DNA from: Glycocaulis profundi
Lineage (GTDB): Bacteria; Pseudomonadota; Alphaproteobacteria; Caulobacterales; Maricaulaceae
Direction: 5' to 3'
Length of the DNA: 64,000 nucleotides
NCBI GenBank assembly: GCA_007050995.1
Contig: VJOU01000018.1
Coordinates: 1-64,000 of the forward strand
Shown: in pieces, positions 40,407 through 48,621 of the stretch
Numbering within the stretch: position 1 is the first letter of the stretch
Layout of the letters: the number at the start of each line of letters is the position of its first letter
Program-made: the position numbers and the translations under genes
The notes under the pieces: generated by a model
The model's database searches: none
What the model was told of the DNA's origin: nothing
The model's input: the letters and a program-made list of their open reading frames with translations, nothing else

Positions 40407-40772
40407 ATGAAAACCTGTCTGGTCGTGGACGACAGCCGCGTGATCCGAAAGGTCGCGCGCAAGATCGTCGAAGACATGGGCTTCGCCTGCGAGGAGGCCG
40501 GAGACGGCCAGGCGGCCCTGACCCAGTGCCGCAAGACCATGCCCGACGCGATCCTGCTAGACTGGAACATGCCGGTTATGAACGGCATCGACTTCCTGAC
40601 CGCCCTGCGCGCGGAAGAGAACGGCAAGAAGCCGGTCGTGGTGTTCTGCACCACCGAGAACGACATGGCCCACATCACCCAGGCGCTGCGCGCGGGCGCG
40701 GACGAATACGTGATGAAGCCGTTCGACGGCGAAATCATCGAGTCCAAGTTCGCCGAAGCCGGTCTGGTCTAG
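40407..40772 (+). CDS. cheY: Chemotaxis response regulator CheY
   Basis: The 121-residue stand-alone receiver has the acidic pair D8-D9 (VVDDS), phospho-acceptor D52 (LLDWNMP), T82/T83 region (CTTEND) and K104 (VMKPFD), all key residues of active CheY. It binds the flagellar switch when phosphorylated. A strong GGGGAGGA lies 8 nt before the ATG. Confidence 0.95.
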   Translation: MKTCLVVDDSRVIRKVARKIVEDMGFACEEAGDGQAALTQCRKTMPDAILLDWNMPVMNGIDFLTALRAEENGKKPVVVFCTTENDMAHITQALRAGADEYVMKPFDGEIIESKFAEAGLV

Positions 40773-40779
40773 AACGGCG

Positions 40780-41910
40780 ATGAGCGCGGCCGCGTCCATG
40801 AGCGACACGCCTCCACCGGCAGACAGGCGACGCCCCAGCGTTCTGGTGGTGGACGATTCCGCGGTCGTGCGCGGCATGGTCGCGCGCTGGATCGAGGAGG
40901 ACGGACGCTTCACCCTGGCCGCCACCTGCCCGGACGGCGAGCAGGGGGTGAGGCGGGCGGGGGAGCTGCAGCCCGATCTGGTCGTGCTCGACGTTGAAAT
41001 GCCCCGCATGGACGGGCTGACGGCCCTGCCGCTGATCCTGAAAGCCGCGCCCAAGGCCCGGGTGGTGATGGCGTCCACCCTGACCAGCAAGGGCGCGCAG
41101 GTCACCTTCCGCGCCATGGCGCTGGGGGCGGCGGACTACGCGCCCAAGCCCGAAGCGGGCCGCGTGGGCGGCGCCGAGGATTACCGCCGGGAGCTGCTGG
41201 ACAAGCTGTTCGCGCTGGCCGGACGCCGCGGAACCCGCGCGCCCGAGCGGGTGCTGGCCGCTGAAGCCCCGCAGCCGGCCCCGGCCGGGCCCGCTGCGCC
41301 CGCCCCGTCGGGTCGGCGCGGGACCATGCCGGTCAAGCTGCTGGCCATCGGCTCGTCCACGGGCGGGCCCGAGGCGCTGAGGGCCGTGGTCGCCGCGATC
41401 GCGTCCGCGCAGGCCGCACGTGCGCCCATCGTGGTCTCCCAGCACATGCCTAAGATATTCACCGCCATCCTGGCCGAGCATCTGTCCAAGGCGGGCGTGC
41501 CCGCCAAGGAGGCCGAGGACGGCGAAGTGCTGCAGCCGGGAAGCATCTATGTCGCCCCGGGCGACCACCATCTGACCGTGATCGGGGAGCCGGGCTCGTT
41601 CCGCGCGCGGCTGGACCAGTCCCCGCCGGTGAATTTCTGCCGTCCCGCCGTCGACCCGCTGTTCAGAAGCTGCGCGAAGGCGGCCGGGGGCGGGCTGCTG
41701 GCGGTGGTGTTGACCGGCATGGGCTCGGACGGACGCGAGGGCGCCCGGTCCGTGCGCGAGGCGGGCGGGCACGTGCTGGTGCAGGATCAGGCCACCTCGG
41801 TGGTCTGGGGCATGCCCGGCGCGGTCGCTGAAGCGGGGCTGGCCGACATGATGCTGCCCATCCAAGACATCGGCCCGGAAATCGCCCGGCGCCTGAAGGG
41901 AGGCGCATGA
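40780..41910 (+). CDS. cheB: Chemotaxis methylesterase/deamidase CheB
   Basis: The 376-residue protein has a receiver domain with D71 (VVLDVEMP), an Ala/Pro linker (~150-185) and the methylesterase domain with the catalytic Ser in IGSSTGGPEAL, His in SQHMP and Asp in TGMGSDGREG. It removes methyl groups from chemoreceptors for adaptation. ATG 40798 is an alternative start. It overlaps cheR by 4 nt. Confidence 0.95.
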   Translation: MSAAASMSDTPPPADRRRPSVLVVDDSAVVRGMVARWIEEDGRFTLAATCPDGEQGVRRAGELQPDLVVLDVEMPRMDGLTALPLILKAAPKARVVMASTLTSKGAQVTFRAMALGAADYAPKPEAGRVGGAEDYRRELLDKLFALAGRRGTRAPERVLAAEAPQPAPAGPAAPAPSGRRGTMPVKLLAIGSSTGGPEALRAVVAAIASAQAARAPIVVSQHMPKIFTAILAEHLSKAGVPAKEAEDGEVLQPGSIYVAPGDHHLTVIGEPGSFRARLDQSPPVNFCRPAVDPLFRSCAKAAGGGLLAVVLTGMGSDGREGARSVREAGGHVLVQDQATSVVWGMPGAVAEAGLADMMLPIQDIGPEIARRLKGGA

Positions 41911-42758
41911 CCATGCTGCCTGAAGCCAAATACCGCTTCCTGTCCGAAGACGTGAAGCGCCGCTCAGGGCTCGTTCTGGGGCCGGAGAAGGGCTACCTGG
42001 TCGAAAGCCGCCTGGCCCCGCTGGCGCGGACCGAGGGGCTGGCGTCAGTGGAAGCGGTCATCGATCTGATGATGCGCGGCGACAAGCGCCTGTGCGAGGC
42101 CGCCGCCGAAGCGCTGGCCACACACGAGACCTTCTTCTTCCGTGACAAGACGCCGTTCGACCTGTTCAGCGAGGTGATCGCGCCCGCCCTCAAGCCGTCC
42201 CGCGCGGGACGGGCGATGAAGATCTGGTGCGCGGCGGCCTCCTCGGGCCAGGAGCCGTATTCGCTGGCCATGCTGATCGATGAGATGTCGGGCCTTCGTG
42301 CGGACATCCTCGCCACCGACCTCTCGGGCAAGGTTCTGGAGAAGGCGCGGGCGGGGCTCTACACGCAGTTCGAGGTTCAGCGCGGCCTGTCCATTCAGCG
42401 GCTGGTCAAGCATTTCGACCAGGCCGGAGAGAACTGGCAGATCAAGCCTGAACTGCGCGCCAAGGTGCGCTTCGAGGTCGGCAACCTGCTCGACGACTTC
42501 AGCCGCTACGGCCGCCAGGACGTCATCTTCTGCCGCAACGTGCTGATCTATTTCTCGGTGGAGGAGAAGGCGAAAATCCTCGCCCGCCTCGCCGGGATGC
42601 TGGCCGATGACGGCTATCTGGTGCTGGGCGCGGCGGAGACGGTGGTGGGGCTGACGGACGCCCTCAAGCCCGCGCCGGGACAGCGCGGGCTGTACGTGAA
42701 GGCCGACAGCGGGGCCAGCGCCCCGGTCGTGTTCAGGTCCGCGACGGCGGCGGCCTAG
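41907..42758 (+). CDS. cheR: Chemoreceptor methyltransferase CheR
   Basis: The 283-residue enzyme methylates receptor glutamates with SAM. Signatures: N-terminal helical domain, HETFFFRDKTPFD, IWCAAASSGQEPYSLAM (SAM site), ILATDLSGKVLEKAR and VIFCRNVLIYF. The last gene of the che operon; its stop overlaps the stop of the convergent TPR gene (CTAG). Confidence 0.95.
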   Translation: MTMLPEAKYRFLSEDVKRRSGLVLGPEKGYLVESRLAPLARTEGLASVEAVIDLMMRGDKRLCEAAAEALATHETFFFRDKTPFDLFSEVIAPALKPSRAGRAMKIWCAAASSGQEPYSLAMLIDEMSGLRADILATDLSGKVLEKARAGLYTQFEVQRGLSIQRLVKHFDQAGENWQIKPELRAKVRFEVGNLLDDFSRYGRQDVIFCRNVLIYFSVEEKAKILARLAGMLADDGYLVLGAAETVVGLTDALKPAPGQRGLYVKADSGASAPVVFRSATAAA

Positions 42759-43324
42759 CTGCTGGCGCCGTTGGAACTGACCACCGAGTAGCGGGCCAGT
42801 TCCTGCTCGGCGCGATCCCAGCCGGGCTCGATTTCGAGCGCGGTCACCAGATCTGAGTATGCGCCTTCCAAGTCTCCGGCGCGCTCGCGGGCCAGCGCCC
42901 GTCCCAGGTGAGCGATGTGGACGTCGCTGCCGCCCAGCCTGATCGCGGTCTCATAGTCCTCGATCGCGCGCTGAAGGGTCTCGTCGCTGTTCAGCCACAG
43001 GCCGCCGCGATTGATGTAAGCCTCCGCCAGGTCCGGATTGATCCGAAGGGCGGAGTTGTAGCTGGCCATGGCTTCGCTGTCGCGCCCCAGCCTTGCGAGC
43101 AGGATGCCCATGTTGGAGTGGGTCGCCGCCCGATCCCGGCTGGGCAGCGCGTCCTCGTTCAGCGCGGCGCGGCACGTGGTGACCGCGGTATGAGAGGTGA
43201 TGGGGCTCAGACTGCTCTGATAGCACGCCTGGGCCCGGCTAGAGCCGATCACGACGGTCTGGGCGGCCACGGAGGGAGCCACGACCAGAGCGGCAAGCAG
43301 ACTGAGCGTAATAGTCCGCCGCAT
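42755..43324 (-). CDS. Exported TPR-repeat protein
   Basis: The 189-residue protein starts at 43324 with GAGGAG upstream and a signal peptide (MRRTITLSLLAALVVAPSVAA). At least three TPR-like units follow (THSNMGILLARLGRDSEAMASYNSALRI, AYINRGGLWLN..., HIAHLGRALARERAGDLEGAYSDL). Two cysteines (CYQSS, TCRAAL) may form a disulfide. Function unknown; likely a periplasmic adaptor. It lies between cheR and ctrA but is transcribed toward cheR. Confidence 0.82.
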   Translation of the reverse strand: MRRTITLSLLAALVVAPSVAAQTVVIGSSRAQACYQSSLSPITSHTAVTTCRAALNEDALPSRDRAATHSNMGILLARLGRDSEAMASYNSALRINPDLAEAYINRGGLWLNSDETLQRAIEDYETAIRLGGSDVHIAHLGRALARERAGDLEGAYSDLVTALEIEPGWDRAEQELARYSVVSSNGASS

Positions 43325-43443
43325 GAGAAATCTCCTCAAAGCGCCGGTCCGGCTCATCCGGGCCGGCAAGGGGAGAATACCTCAAGACGCGCCCACGCCG
43401 AAGAAAAACAGTGACATCGTTCGGCGAATTAATGTTGCAGCGC

Positions 43444-43469
43444 AAAAGAAAACCCCGCCGAAGCGGGGT
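43444..43469 (-). terminator. Intrinsic terminator after ctrA
   Basis: On the minus strand ACCCCGC-TTCG-GCGGGGT forms a 7-bp stem capped by a stable UUCG tetraloop and followed by TTTTCTTTT. It lies about 30 nt past the ctrA stop. Confidence 0.9.
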
Positions 43470-43498
43470 CTTCCTTGGCTGGACTTGGAGGTCTGCGG

Positions 43499-44194
43499 TC
43501 AGGCCGCGCCTTTCTCCTCGACCGGGTCGCGCAGCACGTAGCCGCGGCCCCAGACGGTCTCGATGGGGGCTTCCCCGCCGGTGGCGTCCTTGAGCTTCTT
43601 GCGCAGCTTGCAGATGAACACGTCGATGATCTTCAGCTCGGGCTCGTCCATCCCGCCATAGAGATGGTTGAGGAACATCTCCTTGGTCAGGGTCGTGCCC
43701 TTGCGAAGGGAGAGCAGTTCGAGCATCTGGTATTCCTTGCCGGTCAGATGCACGCGGTGGCTGTTCACCTCGACGGTCTTGGCGTCGAGATTGACCGCGA
43801 TGGCGCCGGTCTTGATCACCGACTGGCTGTGGCCCTTGGACCGGCGGACGATGGCGTGGATGCGGGCGATCAGCTCTTCTTTATGGAAGGGCTTGGTCAT
43901 GTAGTCGTCCGCGCCCGAGCCCAGGCCGCGCACCTTGTTGTCGATGTCCGCATTGCCCGACAGGATCAGGATGGGGGTGTCGACCTTGGCCACGCGCAGG
44001 GTCTTGAGCACGTCGAACCCGGGCATGTCCGGCAGGTTCAGGTCCAGCATGATCAGGTCGTAGTCGTAGAGCTTGCCGAGATCGACGCCCTCTTCGCCCA
44101 GATCGGTGGTGTAGACGTTGAACCCGTCAGACTTGAGCATCAGTTCGATGCCCTGCGCCGTGGCGCGATCGTCTTCGATCAGAAGAACCCGCAT
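43499..44194 (-). CDS. ctrA: Cell-cycle response regulator CtrA
   Basis: The 231-residue OmpR-type regulator matches Caulobacter CtrA in length. The receiver has D8-D9 and phospho-acceptor D51 (IMLDLNLP); the C-terminal winged helix shows [32 protein letters not shown] (split here only for mention of helix positions ~145-176). The protein ends in Ala-Ala, as does the ClpXP degron of Caulobacter CtrA. It binds TTAA-N7-TTAA to control flagellar, division and chemotaxis genes and, in Caulobacter, silences the origin. The ATG at 44194 follows AGAGGCG. Upstream lie GANTC and CtrA-box-like sites. Confidence 0.97.
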   Translation of the reverse strand: MRVLLIEDDRATAQGIELMLKSDGFNVYTTDLGEEGVDLGKLYDYDLIMLDLNLPDMPGFDVLKTLRVAKVDTPILILSGNADIDNKVRGLGSGADDYMTKPFHKEELIARIHAIVRRSKGHSQSVIKTGAIAVNLDAKTVEVNSHRVHLTGKEYQMLELLSLRKGTTLTKEMFLNHLYGGMDEPELKIIDVFICKLRKKLKDATGGEAPIETVWGRGYVLRDPVEEKGAA

Positions 44195-44491
44195 CGTTTC
44201 GCCTCTTTTTCGCGTCGCCCCCGCGCGAATCGGATGACACCGCGCGCTTGGTCCTTGGTTAACTGTGTTCGGACTCTGGGGCGAGAATTCCTTAGGAGAG
44301 GTTAACCGCCGTTTGACTCGTGCGCTGGAATCGAGTCCCGCAGGCCCCTGAACACAGGGCAATCGGGCGATGGCCGAGATTAACCTTTTGATTCGCTTAA
44401 GCTTCCTGTGCGGGTGGTGCGGGCGGGTCACAACTTCATAAAGATGAATTTTCTTAAGCGGTGGGGCGGTTCCGGGGCGGAAACCGGGCGG

Positions 44492-44524
44492 TTTTCCACA
44501 GCAATTCACATCCGGTTTTCCACA
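44492..44524 (+). promoter_or_regulatory. Two DnaA-box-like sequences in direct repeat
   Basis: TTTTCCACA occurs at 44492-44500 and 44516-44524 inside a repeated GGTTTTCCACAG, 24 nt apart (just over two helical turns). It differs by one base from the DnaA box TTATCCACA. It lies between the kamA terminator and the ctrA promoter region. Confidence 0.45.
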
Positions 44525-44525
44525 G

Positions 44526-44553
44526 AAAAACGCCCCGGCCGAGGGGCCGGGGC
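44526..44553 (-). terminator. Intrinsic terminator after the kamA-like gene
   Basis: On the minus strand a 9-bp stem (44545-44553 with 44532-44540, 4-nt loop) is followed by G and five Ts, 27 nt past the stop codon. Confidence 0.9.
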
Positions 44554-44579
44554 GCATGGTCCGTCCGTGGGCGGAGCGC

Positions 44580-46058
44580 CTACTCGGCGGCCTGCATCAG
44601 CGCGGGCCCCAGCGCGGCCAGCAGGGCGCCCCATTTGGACTCCGTGTCCGGCTTCCGGCCGTCATAAAGGATGCGGTCCTCATAGCCGGTGATCCACAGC
44701 GCCTCGGGATTGCGGCGGGCGATGATCAGGTCGTTCTGCCGGTCTTCGTGAGGCGTGCGGTGCAGGCGGAACACCACCAGCCCGTCCGCCAGGGCGTCGC
44801 CCAGCTCGCCGCCGATGGCGCGCAGCCGCTCGTCGCCCTCGATCACCGAAACCAGCTCGGTCTTGCCCGCCTCGGTGGACAGGGCGAAGCGCGAGCGCTC
44901 GATGCCAGACAGGCCCGCCTGGCTCTGGGCGTGCAGCTTCCAGGCGCGCTCGACGGGAATGGCGAAGGCCCGGTGGCCCTCGATCTCGCGGCACTGGAAG
45001 AAATAGTGGTTGTTCACCCCCAGCCGCTTCATCTCCTGCTGCAGGACCAGCAGGGTGTCCGCGTCGTCATTGACGCTGTCGATGATCGGCGTCTGGTTCT
45101 CCAGCGTCACGAAGGGGCGCGAGCGCAGGCGCTTGATGGACTTCTCCACCACCGGATTGCGCAGGGCGCGGCCATGGCCGTCGCGCACCACCTGGCCGTC
45201 CGCGTCCAGCTTCAGGAACTCGTCGGGGTGGGTGAAGTGGACCATGAACGAGACCAGCACGTGCGGGTGCAGCTCGTGGAACAGGTCCAGCATGGCGAAG
45301 AAACGGTCGTCGAAGCGCTGAGGGAAGAAGGCCAGCTCCTTGGTGCCGATGCGGATGACTTCCACCCCGGCCTCGGCCAGTCCGTTCATGTAGTCGAACA
45401 GGTTGCGGTTCGACAGCACCATCGGATCGCCGCCCGACAGCAGGCCTTCGCGGATCTTCGGCTTGTCCGTGATCTCGCCGCTCTCGACCTTGGCGTTGTG
45501 GCCCTTGATGTATTCGGCGATCTCGTGGATCGAGGCGGTGTCCTTGCCCGTCTTGCCGGTCAGGAAGTCCGAGCGGTAGCAGTACCGGCACCAGGACGAG
45601 CAGGCGCGCACCACGTAGAGCAGCACAAGCTCGTATTTGTGCAGCAGGCCGGGGGTGGGCGAGTATTTGAGCTGGTTGGACGGGTCGGACTCGCCCGACA
45701 GGTCGTCCATCTCCTCGGGACGCGCCTTGATCAGGTTCCTGACCGCCGTCGACCGCTTGGCGAGATCGAGATAATAGCCCGTCGCGCGCGGGGGCAGGCG
45801 GTCGGACACGCCCGCCTTCTCCAGCTCGTCCAGTTCTGCAGGCGAATAGATCTCCGCGCCGCCCTCTTCGACATACTGCCGGTAGCGCGGCAGGTCGTGG
45901 ACGATGTAGCGGCGGAACTTGGTCTCCTCGATCTGGCCGTACAGGTTGTCCTTGTGACGGCGGGAGACGGCCTTCTTCTTCGGGCGCGAGCCCGCGATCA
46001 GGGTCTTTTTGCCCTTGCGGGGGGCGTCGGCGCGGATGGGCTTGCTGTCAAGCGGCAT
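44580..46058 (-). CDS. KamA family radical SAM protein (lysine 2,3-aminomutase-like)
   Basis: The 492-residue protein starts at 46058 with GGAGG upstream. The radical SAM cluster motif is C153-x3-C157-x2-C160 ([10 protein letters not shown]). The KamA context is clear: [20 protein letters not shown] before it, [12 protein letters not shown] and the PLP-site region [15 protein letters not shown] after it. Family members interconvert alpha- and beta-lysine or related amino acids with SAM, PLP and [4Fe-4S]. The protein is longer than EpmB and has a Lys/Arg-rich N-terminus; no acetyltransferase or epmA partner is nearby, so the physiological role (osmolyte N-acetyl-beta-lysine?) is open. Confidence 0.88.
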   Translation of the reverse strand: MPLDSKPIRADAPRKGKKTLIAGSRPKKKAVSRRHKDNLYGQIEETKFRRYIVHDLPRYRQYVEEGGAEIYSPAELDELEKAGVSDRLPPRATGYYLDLAKRSTAVRNLIKARPEEMDDLSGESDPSNQLKYSPTPGLLHKYELVLLYVVRACSSWCRYCYRSDFLTGKTGKDTASIHEIAEYIKGHNAKVESGEITDKPKIREGLLSGGDPMVLSNRNLFDYMNGLAEAGVEVIRIGTKELAFFPQRFDDRFFAMLDLFHELHPHVLVSFMVHFTHPDEFLKLDADGQVVRDGHGRALRNPVVEKSIKRLRSRPFVTLENQTPIIDSVNDDADTLLVLQQEMKRLGVNNHYFFQCREIEGHRAFAIPVERAWKLHAQSQAGLSGIERSRFALSTEAGKTELVSVIEGDERLRAIGGELGDALADGLVVFRLHRTPHEDRQNDLIIARRNPEALWITGYEDRILYDGRKPDTESKWGALLAALGPALMQAAE

Positions 46059-46383
46059 GCAGGTCCTCCAGTTGCTTCGGACGCGGGCCGCGAAAGGGGC
46101 GCGCGCATGGGCGTGAGGCCGGATCGCGGGGTGTCGCGATGTCGCGCGTGAGCCTTCGATGGAAGGGGCCCGGATCATGTCCGGCCGGAGCGCGAGCGGG
46201 CGGCCTGCCCGTCGTGTCGTGGCCGGGAAGATAGTCATAATGCGCGCGAATGGAACAGCCGGGGCGTCATTTTCCCGTGAGCGTCATCAATCCAAGGACT
46301 TAAGCGGGGCTGAACGGAGCGTTTACCGCGCCTCAACCGCGATGGGTTAACAAGGCCGCGGTGGGCGCGCAGAATGGCGCGCA
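46059..46383. promoter_or_regulatory. Divergent promoter region between kamA-like gene and fliI
   Basis: No gene is visible in these 325 nt. On the plus strand TTAA-GCGGGGC-TGAA (46300-46314) is one base off the CtrA box, 69 nt before fliI, and a GGTTAAC half-site lies near 46344. In Caulobacter early flagellar operons are CtrA-activated, so this is a candidate class II promoter. Confidence 0.5.
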
Positions 46384-47727
46384 ATGGATGGCGGACCTCC
46401 CTTGGACAGACTGATCGACCGCGTGAACGGACTTCAGACCCGGACCTTCAAGGGCCGGGTGGCGGCCGTGAACGGGCTTCTGGTCGAGGCCGAGGGGCCG
46501 CGCGGCGCGATGACGCTGGGCGCGCGGGCCATGGTCGAGCACGGCCGGGGCGAGACCGCCTTCGAGATCGTCGGCTTCCGCGGCGAGACCGCCCTGATGA
46601 TGGCCTTCGGCGACCTGTCGGGCATACGGGCGGGGGCGCCCGCCCGGCTCGACCCCGAAGCGGCGAGCGCGCGGCCCTGCCGCGGCTGGCTGGGCCGGGT
46701 GATGAACAGTTTCTGCGAGCCGCTGGACGGTCTGGGCGCCCTGCCCGAGGGCGAGGCGGCCTATCCGCTGAAGGGCAAGCCGCCCTGCGCTCATGGCCGG
46801 GCGCGGCTGGGCGGACGGCTGCGGCTTGGCGTGCGGGCGATGGACGTGTTCACCCCGATGCGCACGGGTCAGCGCCTGGGCGTGTTCGCGGGCTCGGGCG
46901 TGGGCAAGTCGGTGCTGATGAGCATGCTGGCGAAGGGCTCGGCGGCGGACGTGATCGTGATCGGCCTGATCGGCGAGCGCGGCCGCGAGGCGCGCGAGTT
47001 CGTCGAGGACGTGCTGGGCGAGGAGGGGCGCGCGCGCTCGGTGGTGGTCACCGAGACGTCGGACGCGCCCGCGCTGGCCCGGCGGCAGGCGGCCTATCTC
47101 ACCCTGACGGCGGCGGAGTATTTCCGCGATCAGGGCCTGAACGTGCTGTGCCTGATGGATTCGGTCACCCGCTTCGCGCTGGCCCAGCGCGAGATCGGAC
47201 TGGCCGCTGGCGAGCCGCCCACCACGCGAGGCTACACCCCGTCGGTCTTCGCCGAGCTGCCGCGCCTGCTCGAGCGCGCGGGGCCGGGCGAGGAGGGGTC
47301 GGGCTCGATCACCGGCCTGTTCACCGTGCTGGTGGACGGCGACGACCACAACGAACCGATCGCGGACGCCGTGCGCGGCATCCTGGACGGCCATATCGTG
47401 ATGAGCCGGCAGATCGCCGAGCGGGGCCGCTTCCCGGCCATCGACGTGCTGCGCTCGATCTCGCGCACCGTGCCGGAGGTCTACGGCCCCGGCGAGGCGG
47501 ACGTGGCGGGCGCGGCGCGCCGGTCGCTGGCCGCCTATGCGGACATGGAAGAACTGATCCGGCTGGGCGCCTACGCCGCCGGGTCCAGTGAAGAGGTCGA
47601 TCGCGCCATCGCGGTCAACGCGCCTCTCGAACACTTTCTCGGACAGGGAAAAGACGACGCTTCCACCATCGAGGAAAGCTTCGCGGCCCTGTCGGAGATT
47701 CTGGGTGATGGAAGGGATGACCAATGA
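46384..47727 (+). CDS. fliI: Flagellum-specific ATPase FliI
   Basis: The 447-residue protein is an F1-beta-like ATPase that powers flagellar type III export. Signatures are the Walker [13 protein letters not shown] (~170), [17 protein letters not shown], Walker [15 protein letters not shown] and the C-terminal [14 protein letters not shown]. fliJ overlaps its end by ATGA. It sits downstream of a CtrA-box-like site and is separate from the main flagellar cluster at 53-64 kb by about 6 kb. Confidence 0.96.
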   Translation: MDGGPPLDRLIDRVNGLQTRTFKGRVAAVNGLLVEAEGPRGAMTLGARAMVEHGRGETAFEIVGFRGETALMMAFGDLSGIRAGAPARLDPEAASARPCRGWLGRVMNSFCEPLDGLGALPEGEAAYPLKGKPPCAHGRARLGGRLRLGVRAMDVFTPMRTGQRLGVFAGSGVGKSVLMSMLAKGSAADVIVIGLIGERGREAREFVEDVLGEEGRARSVVVTETSDAPALARRQAAYLTLTAAEYFRDQGLNVLCLMDSVTRFALAQREIGLAAGEPPTTRGYTPSVFAELPRLLERAGPGEEGSGSITGLFTVLVDGDDHNEPIADAVRGILDGHIVMSRQIAERGRFPAIDVLRSISRTVPEVYGPGEADVAGAARRSLAAYADMEELIRLGAYAAGSSEEVDRAIAVNAPLEHFLGQGKDDASTIEESFAALSEILGDGRDDQ

Positions 47728-48143
47728 GCACGCGTTCCCATGCGCCTCTGATCCGGCTGGCCCGGTTCAAGGTTGAAGAGCTTCAGAAGCAGATGGCCGA
47801 GATCGACCGCGCGCGGACGGCCATCCTCGACCAGATCGTCCAGCTCGAAGAGAGCGTGCCGGGCGAGCAGGCCGCCGCGTCCCAGAGCCGCGAGGGCTAC
47901 ATCGCCTACGGCTCCTACGCCCAGTCGGTGATCCGCCGCAAAGAGAACCTGCGCGCTTCCCAGGCCGAGGTGGACGTGCAGGCCGCCTCGCTGCGCGCGC
48001 GCCTCGAACAGGCCTTCGCCGAGCTGAAGAAATACGAGCTCCTCGAAGAACGCCGCCTGGCCCGCATCCAGACCGCCGCCCGCGCCGCCGAACAGGCCGA
48101 GATGGACGAGATCGCGGGCAATATGCGCCGGATGGCGAATTAG
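47724..48143 (+). CDS. fliJ: Flagellar export chaperone FliJ
   Basis: The 139-residue protein is almost entirely helical coiled coil ([48 protein letters not shown]), the expected build and size of FliJ, the central stalk of the FliI ring that also cycles export chaperones. Position after fliI with a 4-nt overlap makes the call secure despite low sequence conservation. Confidence 0.92.
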   Translation: MSTRSHAPLIRLARFKVEELQKQMAEIDRARTAILDQIVQLEESVPGEQAAASQSREGYIAYGSYAQSVIRRKENLRASQAEVDVQAASLRARLEQAFAELKKYELLEERRLARIQTAARAAEQAEMDEIAGNMRRMAN

Positions 48144-48202
48144 GGTTTACCCCTTCTCTGCCCTTCCTTCGCTCCGCTCGGTCGGTTCCGCGCATGGGCG
48201 CG

Positions 48203-48325
48203 GGCGGGCGTTCGGCCTTGCGGCGGCTGCGCCGCCGTTTTTTTCCTGTCCTCCTTCCCTCCGGTCAGTCGGTATCCTCGCTTCGCTGCGGGCGCGCGTT
48301 CGCGCTTGCGGCGGCTGCGCCGCCG
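48203..48325. repeat. Duplicated GC-rich hairpin module
   Basis: Two diverged direct copies, about 48203-48237 and 48290-48325, share GGGCG..CGTTCG..CTTGCGGCGGCTGCGCCGCCG. Each can form the hairpin GGCGGC-TGC-GCCGCC. Only the first copy has a T-run after it. Confidence 0.6.
48221..48244 (+). terminator. Intrinsic terminator for fliIJ
   Basis: A 7-bp stem CGGCGGC / GCCGCCG with a TGC loop is followed by seven Ts (48238-48244), about 80 nt after the fliJ stop. Confidence 0.8.
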
Positions 48326-48343
48326 GTCCGTAGCTCCTTTTCA

Positions 48344-48444
48344 CCGTCATGGCCCGGCTTGACCGGGCCACCCATCCGGCAGGCTTCTCCGTGCCGCTGA
48401 GCCGTCGTCCGGCTGGGTCCCCCGGTCGAGCCGGGGGATGACGG
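48344..48444. repeat. Inverted pair of REP-like elements
   Basis: A 31-nt element at 48344-48374 (CCGTCATGGCCCGG...) recurs as its reverse complement at 48414-48444 with about five mismatches, 39 nt apart. Each is itself palindromic (GGCCCGG...CCGGGCC; CCCCCGG...CCGGGGG). The unit resembles the dispersed CGTCATGGCCCGGCTTGACC-type repeat I recall from many alphaproteobacteria. Confidence 0.7.
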
Positions 48445-48509
48445 TGGGGACACCTTCTCGCCTCCCTTTTCAGGGGCGCGCGGATCTTTCGAGGCCGCTT
48501 CGCGCACGG

Positions 48510-48542
48510 AAAAACCCCGGGGCCTTGGGGCTGCCCCGGGGT
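48510..48542 (-). terminator. Intrinsic terminator after the heme receptor gene
   Basis: On the minus strand a perfect 10-bp stem ACCCCGGGGC / GCCCCGGGGT (9-nt loop) is followed by a T-run, about 80 nt past the stop. Confidence 0.85.
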
Positions 48543-48621
48543 CAGTGTCTCCCGGTTCCTTGGGAGGGAGGGTGGCGGGGCCGCTGAGCCCGGCCCCGCC
48601 GTGAGGGAGGCTGGCCCTCTC

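Larger units (their letters stand above)
44195..44579 (-). promoter_or_regulatory. ctrA upstream regulatory region (no gene)
   Basis: This 385-nt gap has six GANTC (CcrM) sites starting at 44227, 44272, 44315, 44328, 44333 and 44390. On the minus strand TTAA-CCTCTCC-TAAG (44291-44305) is one base off the CtrA box. Further TTAA half-sites occur at 44259, 44380 and 44397. In Caulobacter, ctrA P1 is silenced by GANTC methylation and P2 is autoactivated. Exact start sites cannot be read here. Confidence 0.7.
48144..48621. other. Gene-free intergenic region rich in palindromic repeats
   Basis: This 478-nt gap between fliJ and the heme receptor holds no supported gene. It contains the fliJ terminator, a second copy of its GC-rich hairpin module, an inverted pair of REP-like elements and the receptor's terminator (each listed separately). 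Confidence 0.8.

Noticed and set aside
48144-48621. A CRISPR array in the repeat-rich region after fliJ
   Set aside because: Repeats are palindromic, only two copies of each, of different families and without regular spacers; no cas genes are in the window.
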